From positions 1 through 30,302 of IMG/VR virus record IMGVR_UViG_3300017751_000130: a DNA stretch of 30,302 nt. One strand, given 5' to 3'. The notes below the pieces were generated by a model. It was not told the DNA's origin and ran no database searches. It saw nothing but the letters and a program-made list of their open reading frames with translations. Positions 1 to 6,318 of this stretch are shown in pieces (the stretch's first letter is position 1; each line of letters begins with the position of its first letter). Origin of the DNA: a virus. Made by a program: the position numbers and the translations under genes.

Positions 1-45
1 CCAGTTGAGTCGGTTGGCTTCTTTACGTACAAATGGACTGCACAT
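1..45 (-). CDS. start of an unidentified gene, truncated by the window edge
   Basis: The reverse strand has a strong ribosome binding site (AAGGAGGT) a few bases before an ATG at 45, followed by 15 open codons that run off the left edge and read MCSPFVRKEANRLNW. A late-promoter-like box lies upstream at 69-76. The gene is on the same strand as the gp13-like gene and begins 67 bases after its stop. The fragment is too short to assign a family. The call rests only on the ribosome binding site, the promoter-like box and the open frame. Confidence 0.6.
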   Translation of the reverse strand, partial: MCSPFVRKEANRLNW

Positions 46-68
46 GATGGGACCTCCTTGTTATATTG

Positions 69-76
69 TATTTACA
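69..76 (-). promoter_or_regulatory. late-promoter-like box for the left-edge gene
   Basis: The reverse strand reads TGTAAATA, one of the variants of the T4 late -10 box TATAAATA. If it occupies -13 to -6, transcription would start near 63, giving an 18-base leader that carries the AAGGAGGT ribosome binding site. The second base departs from consensus and the predicted first base is T, so this is weaker than the other late boxes here. Confidence 0.45.
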
Positions 77-112
77 AGGAACTAAAATCGTTAGCGTTAA
101 CTTGGGGGGATT

Positions 113-877
113 TTAACCTATTAGGAAACTGTAGCCAACACCGCCTGCTACTTGTAATGATAAGTCTTGTTCTAACTTATCCATTTCTTGCTGTGCTTCA
201 GCTTTTAGTGCATCACCGTTTAAAGATGTGCCGCCTTGTGGTCCTGCTACTGTAGCAAATTTACTACGTGCTTCGCCTAGCATATATTTACATGCAGCTA
301 GTGTATAATCTTTGATCCATTGTTTTGCAAGATAATCGTCAAGTAATTGATCATCAGGTCTGTAGTTATATGCATAAATTAATACTTCTTCATCTGCACG
401 TGGACGTTGTAAGATTGTAAGTTTCTTAGTTGGAGAGTTCCATTTGAATTCAATAAAGCTACCAAACATTCTACCTACTAGTTCTTGATATCCAGCAAAC
501 ATGTCATATGTAGCAAGTCCGCCCATTTGAGTTGACCCACTTAATAGATACGTATTTGTAAATGCTAAGTTAAACGGCTCAAACATAGATCCGCCGCCAC
601 CATTGCCGCTACGTGAACCAATTGAACGTCTAAATAATTTACGTACTTCAATAACTTCGTTTGGTAGTACATATTCGTTTTGATCTTCTATTAATGTCAA
701 AAACAAATATGACTCTTCTACAGCATGATCTGTACGCTGTCTATACTTTGTTAAAGATTTTGTTAGTGCAGATTCGTAATGTATTGGATCAAGTTCAACA
801 TCTACCATGCCTCCGCCCAAAAATGCGTTAACATAGTCGAATATTTCTTGTTTTTTTGTACTATTAGCTGTTGTCAT
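113..877 (-). CDS. 13: gp13-like neck (head completion) protein
   Basis: The 254-residue protein resembles T4 gp13, which with gp14 closes the filled head and forms the neck that receives the tail. Seen: an N-terminal segment with the pattern LGGGMVDVELDP, a central segment GLATYDMFAGYQELVGRMFG, a QWIKDYTLAACKYMLGEARS helix, and a C-terminus ending GYSFLIG, comparable with the T4 C-terminal pattern (WVKDYATALAKELNGQ... and a final GILVG). It is shorter than T4 gp13 (about 309 residues). The start at 877 has GGAGA 9 bases upstream and a late promoter at 897-904. It is oriented opposite to the gp14-type gene next to it, whereas T4 has genes 13, 14 and 15 in one direction. Family assignment is from recalled sequence similarity, not a search. 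Confidence 0.82.
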   Translation of the reverse strand: MTTANSTKKQEIFDYVNAFLGGGMVDVELDPIHYESALTKSLTKYRQRTDHAVEESYLFLTLIEDQNEYVLPNEVIEVRKLFRRSIGSRSGNGGGGSMFEPFNLAFTNTYLLSGSTQMGGLATYDMFAGYQELVGRMFGSFIEFKWNSPTKKLTILQRPRADEEVLIYAYNYRPDDQLLDDYLAKQWIKDYTLAACKYMLGEARSKFATVAGPQGGTSLNGDALKAEAQQEMDKLEQDLSLQVAGGVGYSFLIG

Positions 878-896
878 ATATCTTGTTCTCCAATAG

Positions 897-904
897 TATT
901 TATC
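897..904 (-). promoter_or_regulatory. late promoter for the gp13-like gene
   Basis: The reverse strand reads GATAAATA, one base from the T4 late consensus TATAAATA. With the box at -13 to -6 the first transcribed base is the G at 891, which is the first base of the GGAGA ribosome binding site 14 bases before the ATG. It is the mirror image of the box at 910-917. Confidence 0.72.
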
Positions 905-909
905 GTATC

Positions 910-917
910 GATAAATA
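910..917 (+). promoter_or_regulatory. late promoter for the plus-strand neck/tail run
   Basis: The box reads GATAAATA on the plus strand. By T4 geometry transcription would begin at 923, which is the A of the preferred ATG, so the message is predicted to be leaderless. No other promoter-like element is seen for the plus-strand genes. Confidence 0.65.
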
Positions 918-922
918 TGTAT

Positions 923-2146
923 ATGCCAAGACTATCATTATATAAACCAGAAAGAGGCAACGATTACAAATTTATGGATCAAAGGATCTATGAAATGTTT
1001 ACTATCGGCGGTACTGATGTGAATATTCACAAATATGTAGGCACTGACGATGGTGACGTTGTTAAAGATAACACTCAGATTCAAGATATTCTGTTTTTAG
1101 AAAATAGAGACAGAAAATACGATTCAGACATCTATACAATTAGAGGCATATACAATGTACAAGACATTGATTTTGATTTAAGTCAATTTGGACTGTTCTT
1201 AACTAATGATACATTGTTTATGACTATACATATTACATCCAGTGTTAAGTCACTTGGTAGAAAGATAATGAGTGGTGATGTAATTGAACTTCCCCATTTA
1301 AAAGACGAGTATGCTGAGAACGACTTTGCTACTAGTTTAAAAAGATATTATGTTGTAGAAGATGTAAACAGAGCTGCTGAAGGATTTAGTCCAACGTGGT
1401 ATCCGCACTTATACAGAATTAAATTAAAACAAATTGTTGATAGTCAAGAATTTGCAGACATATTAGAAACACCAGAAGATGAAGATATCTTTATGGGAGA
1501 TTATGTTATATCAAATACATACGAAATTGGCCAAGTAGTAAAGTACAAAGGCAAGTTGTATCAAGCCACAGCACAGACGCAAGGAAACACACCTACAGAC
1601 GTTTTTAATTGGTCTGAGTATACTGAGAATACCTTAAGAGATTTACTAAGCACATACGAAGCAGAGATGAATATTAATAATGCCGTGCTTGCAGAAGCTG
1701 AAGCAGATGCACCTAAGTCAGGGTATGATACTGGTCATTACTATACACTTGATACTGATGATACAGGAAAGTCTATTGTAAACACTGTGGCAGATCCAAA
1801 TGCTAGTGCGCCAGAAAGAACAGGCTATGCCGGATACTTAGTTGAAGACGGTCAACCACCTAATGGAGCAGCATTTGGTAGTGGCACAAGTTTCCCTGCT
1901 ATTAATTCAGCAAATGATTATTTTTTACGTACAGACTTTTTGCCAAATAGATTATTTAGGTATGACGGCGAAAGATGGGTCAAAATGCAAGATAATGTTA
2001 GAATGACAATGACTAATACTAACGATAGACTTACACAACTTGGTACATTTGTTAATAACACAACTACTAATGAAATTGGTGGTGAAGAAGTTACTGAAAG
2101 ACAAGCTCTTAGTAAAGCACTTAGACCTAAAGCGGATGATGTATAA
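923..2146 (+). CDS. gp14-type neck protein of marine T4-like phages
   Basis: A 407-residue protein starting MPRLSLYKPERGNDYKF. It matches a conserved virion protein of marine T4-like phages found beside gp15; hallmarks are the early GGTDVNIHKYVG segment, LFLENRDRKYD, QFGLFLTNDTLFM, IMSGDVIELPHLKDEYA, FSPTWYPHLYRIK, and near the end FLPNRLFRYDGERWVKM and QALSKALRPKAD. A short segment around residues 195-235 (YEIGQVVKYKGKLYQA, then a Trp) resembles the carbohydrate-binding-like repeats of the giant protein at the right end. It is probably the gp14 equivalent, but it differs enough from T4 gp14 that another neck role is possible. The start is chosen at 923 rather than 917, because 917 lies inside the late promoter box; upstream in-frame codons overlap gp13. 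The gene shares one base with gp15 (TAATG). Confidence 0.68.
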   Translation: MPRLSLYKPERGNDYKFMDQRIYEMFTIGGTDVNIHKYVGTDDGDVVKDNTQIQDILFLENRDRKYDSDIYTIRGIYNVQDIDFDLSQFGLFLTNDTLFMTIHITSSVKSLGRKIMSGDVIELPHLKDEYAENDFATSLKRYYVVEDVNRAAEGFSPTWYPHLYRIKLKQIVDSQEFADILETPEDEDIFMGDYVISNTYEIGQVVKYKGKLYQATAQTQGNTPTDVFNWSEYTENTLRDLLSTYEAEMNINNAVLAEAEADAPKSGYDTGHYYTLDTDDTGKSIVNTVADPNASAPERTGYAGYLVEDGQPPNGAAFGSGTSFPAINSANDYFLRTDFLPNRLFRYDGERWVKMQDNVRMTMTNTNDRLTQLGTFVNNTTTNEIGGEEVTERQALSKALRPKADDV

Positions 2147-3681
2147 TGCAATTTTTTTATGATGCACAAATTAGAAGATATATTACACAACTTATAAGAA
2201 TGTTGAGTAATTTTAATGTGCAAGATGCACACGGAAATGATAAACAAGTACCTGTTATGTATGGTGATTTAACTCGTCAAGTTGCTAATATACTAAGAGA
2301 TAATTCTGAAAATAAAATACCAACAGCGCCGCGAATGGCTGTATATGTAACTGGCTTAGAAATGGACAGAGATAGAACAGCTGATTCTAGTTTAATAAGC
2401 AAAAGACATGTACGTGAACGCACATACGATAGTGCTACGGGCGAGTATCTTAATACACAAGGTAAAAACTACACTGTTGAAAGACATATGCCTGCGCCAT
2501 ATACATTAAAAGTAACCGCAGATATTTGGGCATCAAATACAGAACAAAAACTACAAATATTAGAACAAATATTAGTATTGTTTAATCCAAGTTTTGAAAT
2601 ACAAACTACTGATAACTATCTAGACTGGACAAGTTTAACTGTTGTTAATATGGAAGGTATTAATTTTAGTTCTAGATCAATTCCAGTTGGTGTAGATAGC
2701 GAAATTGATGTTGCTAGTTTACAATTTAGCACACCTATATACTTAACACCTCCTGCTAAAGTAAAACGCTTAGGTGTTACAACAAGTATTATATCTAATA
2801 TATTTAATGAAACAACCGGCGATATTAATTTAGGTGCTACAATAGCAGGTCAAATTGACGGCACAGAACCTACATTTGTAACTAGAGTTAATCAAGGACT
2901 AATGCCAAGCGGCGGTGGCCAAGATGACGGAAGTTCAATGACTGTAGATGACGGTGTATTTCCAAATCAAGGTACAGGTCAGATGGACTTTAGTACTAAA
3001 AGATTATTTGATAAAGGAAGTATTAGTAGCACGTATCAAAACTATGGGCTTAGTGTACAGGACGATGTAGCACAATTAATATATCGTAATAAAGTTGGCG
3101 AAGTAAGTTGGAATGAACTTGTTGAAGCATATCCAGGCACATATGTACCTGATGTTAGTAAAATATTATTAAAATCAAACGAAAGTGACAATTATATTGC
3201 TGGTACATTTACTATTAATCCATTAGATGATACTAAAATAGTTATTAACTTTGATAGTGATACATTACCAGACGATACTATTATTGCAGGCCCTGCAAGA
3301 AGCTCAAATAGTCTTACTACAATAGATTATATTATTGACCCGTTAAGATTTAATCCTAATGAAGTAAAACAAGCGGGACTACGTTTATTAATATTATCAG
3401 ATATTGGTGACGAAAGTAATGTTGACGGACCTGATGCTTGGAAAAATACAAACGGAACAGACTTTATTGCAGGCGAAAGTGATATTGTTGAATGGGACGG
3501 ATCATCTTGGCACATTGTATTTGATGCCAGCGGTGCTGATGACGGAAGCACAGGATCACCAGCTACATATACTAGTAACTTAAATACCGGTATCCAATAT
3601 AAATGGAATGGCGAATATTGGATTAAAAGTTACGAAGGAGAATACTCAGGAGCGACCTGGACCATACTACTTAGTGCATAA
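2146..3681 (+). CDS. 15: gp15-like proximal tail sheath stabiliser
   Basis: A 511-residue homologue of gp15, which caps the top of the tail tube and sheath and joins the tail to the neck. The N-terminal half (residues 1-220) carries the family pattern seen in marine T4-like phages: FFYDAQIRRYITQLIRM, VPVMYGDLTRQ, ERHMPAPYTLKV, IWASNTEQKLQILEQIL, LFNPSFEIQTTDNYLDWTSL and PIYLTPPAKVKRLGV. T4 gp15 is only about 272 residues; the extra C-terminal half has acidic, Asn/Asp-rich sequence and two WDGSSW/WNGEYW type motifs, and an extension of this kind is also recalled in other marine members. The start overlaps the previous stop by one base and no ribosome binding site is visible, so translation is probably coupled. 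Confidence 0.82.
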   Translation: MQFFYDAQIRRYITQLIRMLSNFNVQDAHGNDKQVPVMYGDLTRQVANILRDNSENKIPTAPRMAVYVTGLEMDRDRTADSSLISKRHVRERTYDSATGEYLNTQGKNYTVERHMPAPYTLKVTADIWASNTEQKLQILEQILVLFNPSFEIQTTDNYLDWTSLTVVNMEGINFSSRSIPVGVDSEIDVASLQFSTPIYLTPPAKVKRLGVTTSIISNIFNETTGDINLGATIAGQIDGTEPTFVTRVNQGLMPSGGGQDDGSSMTVDDGVFPNQGTGQMDFSTKRLFDKGSISSTYQNYGLSVQDDVAQLIYRNKVGEVSWNELVEAYPGTYVPDVSKILLKSNESDNYIAGTFTINPLDDTKIVINFDSDTLPDDTIIAGPARSSNSLTTIDYIIDPLRFNPNEVKQAGLRLLILSDIGDESNVDGPDAWKNTNGTDFIAGESDIVEWDGSSWHIVFDASGADDGSTGSPATYTSNLNTGIQYKWNGEYWIKSYEGEYSGATWTILLSA

Positions 3682-3689
3682 TTATTAGT

Positions 3690-4130
3690 ATGAAAGAGAT
3701 TGTTTGTAGTGGAGCATTATTCTACTCCTTAAATACAGAAAGATTTTTATTTTTACACAGAACAGGAAACAAGTCTAATGTTTCTTGGGGCCTTGTTGGT
3801 GGAAAAAATGAAAGTGCCGAAACTCCTTGGGAAGGACTTAAACGCGAAGTTCAAGAAGAAATAGGTAATGTAGATTATACTAAAATACTTCCTCTAGAAA
3901 GTTTTGTTAGCAATGACAATTACTTTTCCTTTCATACATATCTAATTGTAGTCGAAAATGAATTTATACCGCAACTTAATAATGAACATGATGGCTATGC
4001 ATGGGTTACTACAGGACAATGGCCAAAGCCATTACATCACGGTTTAAGAAATACACTACAAAATAAAACAATACAAAATAAGTTAAAAACAATAATTGAA
4101 GTACTAAAGGTAATAGACGAAAATGAGTGA
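3690..4130 (+). CDS. Nudix hydrolase
   Basis: A 146-residue Nudix protein. The Nudix box G-x5-E-x7-REU-x-EE-x-G is intact at residues 38-59 (GGKNESAE, then seven residues, then REVQEEIG); its three acidic positions normally bind the divalent metal for hydrolysis of a nucleoside diphosphate linked to another group. The residue after the final Gly is Asn, where most family members have a hydrophobic one. The substrate cannot be read from sequence. It could clear oxidised or damaged nucleotides, or act on a nucleotide sugar or capped RNA. It lies 8 bases after gp15 in the late plus-strand run, and no clear ribosome binding site precedes the ATG, so dependence on read-through from gp15 is likely. 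Confidence 0.85.
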   Translation: MKEIVCSGALFYSLNTERFLFLHRTGNKSNVSWGLVGGKNESAETPWEGLKREVQEEIGNVDYTKILPLESFVSNDNYFSFHTYLIVVENEFIPQLNNEHDGYAWVTTGQWPKPLHHGLRNTLQNKTIQNKLKTIIEVLKVIDENE

Positions 4131-4479
4131 CGTACAGAAACAAGATTGGGGACACGAATTAACAATTGCTAGAACCAATGATTATTGCACAAAAATATTA
4201 GCATTTACTGGTGCTGGTAGTAGAACAAATTTCTTCTTTAATGTTAAAAAAGAAAAAACTTGGTTTGTAAATACAGGCAATTTTAAGTTAAGATGGATAG
4301 ATACAGACACAGGAAAACTATTTGAAACTGTGTTAGGTGAAGGTCAAACACATCATGTAATGCCGTTAATGCCGTGTTGTTTAGAAGCAGTAGTAGCTGA
4401 TAGTTCTATAACAGAATCCAGTAATGGTGATTTTGAAAAAGATACTTTTATAGTATTACCTTCAAATAACATAGGATAG
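4123..4479 (+). CDS. small cupin-fold protein lacking the usual metal-binding histidines
   Basis: A 118-residue single-domain protein with a cupin-like layout: WGHELTIARTNDYCTKIL at the N-terminus, KKEKTWFVNTGNFKLRW as the first conserved motif (residues 42-58), LGEGQTHHVMPLMPCCLEAV as the second (71-90), then an ITES segment near 96-99. The pattern resembles mannose-6-phosphate isomerase type cupins, whose first motif has H-x-H before K-x-E. Here those positions look like Asn (NFFFN, residues 36-40), and the second-motif His before LEA looks like Cys. The protein is therefore probably not a classic metal isomerase and may be a sugar-binding or structural relative. It overlaps the Nudix gene by 8 bases (ATGAGTGA). 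Confidence 0.65.
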   Translation: MSDVQKQDWGHELTIARTNDYCTKILAFTGAGSRTNFFFNVKKEKTWFVNTGNFKLRWIDTDTGKLFETVLGEGQTHHVMPLMPCCLEAVVADSSITESSNGDFEKDTFIVLPSNNIG

Positions 4480-4482
4480 AAA

Positions 4483-4746
4483 ATGTTTCCACAATTAACA
4501 AAGTCTAAAAAATGGATTAAAGATATCACTAGGTATAATACAGCTTGTGATAGTTTAGACGAAGGCAAACTAAAAAACAAATTAACGGGATATATTAATA
4601 CATTTAAATCACTTAGTGAAGAAATTGATGTAGGTCATCAAAGTGGAAGTGGGGGTTATATCAAACCAAGACAGTTAATTGATATTAAACATAATCTACT
4701 TACTACTAAAGATAAGATTGAAGCAATTTTAAAACAATTACAGTAG
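4483..4746 (+). CDS. 87-residue protein of unknown function
   Basis: I do not recognise this protein. It is basic at the N-terminus (LTKSKKWIKDITRY), mostly helical in appearance, with a heptad-like stretch in the second half (LIDIKHNLLTTKDKIEAIL) that could form a short coiled coil or helical hairpin. The start at 4483 has AGGA about 7 bases upstream and lies 3 bases after the cupin stop, so it is the last gene of the plus-strand run. Its 3' end overlaps the 3' end of the convergent fibre gene by 9 bases. No transmembrane segment or signal peptide is seen. Confidence 0.7.
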   Translation: MFPQLTKSKKWIKDITRYNTACDSLDEGKLKNKLTGYINTFKSLSEEIDVGHQSGSGGYIKPRQLIDIKHNLLTTKDKIEAILKQLQ

Positions 4747-6318
4747 TGATATACGTTTAATAGTTATAGCACCTACCATTGCAGGATGCAATGTACACTG
4801 ATATCTGTAACCACCTGAGATAGTCTCTGGCACTTCCCAATACAATGTTCCGCCATCTTTACCCTGTGCGTTTGTACCAGTTGAAACATTACCAATAATA
4901 TCTACATGTATTAGGCCAGTATTATATGCTGTGCCTGTACCGTCTTGTATTTCAAATGGATGGCCGCCTATTTGATCTAAATCAAATGCAATAGTCATTC
5001 CGCCAATTGCATACAACGTAGGATTATTTCCACTATATCCGTGACTATCAACAGTATAAGCAGAGTTACCTGCATTATTCATTCTAATCATTGCAAAAGC
5101 TGATGTATAACTTTTGTCAATTGTTCTACCAGTACGTACAACTTCTTCTAAATCGTCATACTTGTCAACACCTAATGCTCCTGAAAAATCAACACGTACA
5201 TTATTACCTGCTACTGTAGTATTAATATTTGTACCACCTTGTACTGTAAAAGTTGATGTTGTAGTGGCCGCTGTTAATGATCCAGCATCACCAAATATTG
5301 TTGTAAACACATTCTGATCTGGATCGCCGCCTCCACCACTTACTGTGTCTGGTCCCCACGAGTCACCGTCCCATACAAGTGCTTGACCTGTAGCTGGTGC
5401 TGTAGTATCTACGTCTGCTAATGCTGATAAATTAGAACTTGTACTAAGTGCATCTGTTATTCCGTATCCTGATATAGTAGTTGGAGTTGTGCCTAAGTCT
5501 GCAAAGTCCACAACAGCATCAGTAATGCCGTAACCTGATATTGTAGTAGGTACATTTGATAAGTTTAAAAATGATCCGTCAAATGCGTCAGTAATACCGT
5601 AACCTGCTATAGTAGTTGGTTTAGTAGTTAAGTCTGCAAATACTCCGCTGAATAATAAAGATGTAGTGTCAGTTAAGTCGCTTACATCTGCTGGTATAGT
5701 TGGTGTATTTTGTAAGTTATTATAATTTAAAAAATATGTACTATCTTGACCGTCTAATGTGTCAGCATCAGTGCCGCCGCCACCTGTTGTTGCATCAAGT
5801 CCTGGTGACCATTTTGCACCATCCCATTTTAACACATTACCTGCAACAGGTGTTGTATTTGTAGTATCTACGTCTGTTAAATCGGTTATGCTTAGTGTAG
5901 GCGTTGAACCATTAATTGTAAGTGTGTTACCTACTATGTTTGTTGTTACGTCAGTACCGCCTGCAATAGTTATTGTACTAGTCGGTGCAGAGGCCGATAA
6001 TGATCCTGCATCTGCATCAATTTGAGAAAAGATATTTTGATCAGGATCACCAACAGAGCCGTTAAAGTCTATTGTTACTTCATCGCCACTTATTGTTGTT
6101 TCGATATTGGTGCCGCCACTAATAGCAAATGAGTCATTTTCGTCGTCTGCTGTAGTAGTACCCGAGTCTGCTGTAAATGTTTTAAATGCATCTGGTTGTT
6201 CTGCAGAAATACCACCACCTGAAACTACGTTCCAAGAAGTGCCGTCCCAAACCCACGTAGTTGTGCCGTCAGTAAATGTTTCGTCTACATTTGGTGTTGC
6301 TGGAAAATTTAATGCCAT
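4738..6318 (-). CDS. tail-fibre-like protein with C-terminal cupredoxin-like domain
   Basis: A 526-residue, Thr/Gly/Asp-rich fibre-type protein. The N-terminus (MALNFPATPNVDETFTDG, then TWVWDGTSW) is a common start module of marine phage fibres. Residues 92-136 and 333-380 are two copies of one module (DPDQN-x-F, DAGSL, TST-x-T, GGT, GN). Three copies of PTTI(S/A)GYGITDA sit at 234-290, a repeat typical of phage tail fibres. The last 140 residues differ: they contain GGHPFEIQ (H453) and YQCTLHPAMVG (C508, H511, M514), the ligand set C-x2-H-x2-M of a type 1 copper (cupredoxin) site. No signal peptide. It overlaps the protease gene by one base (TAATG) and has its own late promoter at 6335-6342. 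The virion role is inferred from repeats and context. Confidence 0.78.
   Translation of the reverse strand: MALNFPATPNVDETFTDGTTTWVWDGTSWNVVSGGGISAEQPDAFKTFTADSGTTTADDENDSFAISGGTNIETTISGDEVTIDFNGSVGDPDQNIFSQIDADAGSLSASAPTSTITIAGGTDVTTNIVGNTLTINGSTPTLSITDLTDVDTTNTTPVAGNVLKWDGAKWSPGLDATTGGGGTDADTLDGQDSTYFLNYNNLQNTPTIPADVSDLTDTTSLLFSGVFADLTTKPTTIAGYGITDAFDGSFLNLSNVPTTISGYGITDAVVDFADLGTTPTTISGYGITDALSTSSNLSALADVDTTAPATGQALVWDGDSWGPDTVSGGGGDPDQNVFTTIFGDAGSLTAATTTSTFTVQGGTNINTTVAGNNVRVDFSGALGVDKYDDLEEVVRTGRTIDKSYTSAFAMIRMNNAGNSAYTVDSHGYSGNNPTLYAIGGMTIAFDLDQIGGHPFEIQDGTGTAYNTGLIHVDIIGNVSTGTNAQGKDGGTLYWEVPETISGGYRYQCTLHPAMVGAITIKRISLL
5449..5619 (-). repeat. three in-frame repeats encoding PTTI(S/A)GYGITDA
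   Basis: Three copies of a roughly 13-residue unit ending in GYGITDA occur at residues 234-245, 257-268 and 279-290 of the fibre protein. At the DNA level the copies differ mostly at third codon positions, so the repeat is maintained at protein level and is not a recent duplication. Such units occur in the shafts of trimeric phage fibres. Confidence 0.8.

Larger units (their letters stand above)
897..917. repeat. inverted repeat joining two divergent late promoters
   Basis: TATTTATC at 897-904 and GATAAATA at 910-917 are perfect reverse complements around the 5-base spacer GTATC. Each arm is a late -10 box, one facing gp13 and one facing the gp14-type gene. The two boxes are too close for two initiation complexes to sit side by side freely. 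Confidence 0.8.

Noticed and set aside
77-112. A weak hairpin (AAAATC/GATTTT arms) after the gp13 stop as a terminator.
   Set aside because: The stem is short and A/T-rich, the loop is long, and there is no T run after it.
325-332. Radical SAM enzyme call for the 14889-16604 product, based on its CX3CX2C motif (residue numbers given).
   Set aside because: The motif lies after the barrel at residues 325-332 and not at its start, and the rest fits a U32-like layout, so it is more probably part of a different Fe-S site.
779-922. Longer start for the gp14-type gene, extending it upstream to 779.
   Set aside because: It would overlap the gp13-like gene on the other strand by about 100 bases and add residues with no family match; the predicted promoter lies downstream at 910-917.
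4738-5000. Phage-encoded plastocyanin as a photosynthesis helper gene.
   Set aside because: The copper-site pattern is the C-terminal part of a 526-residue fibre-like protein without a signal peptide, so an electron-transfer role in the thylakoid is unlikely.
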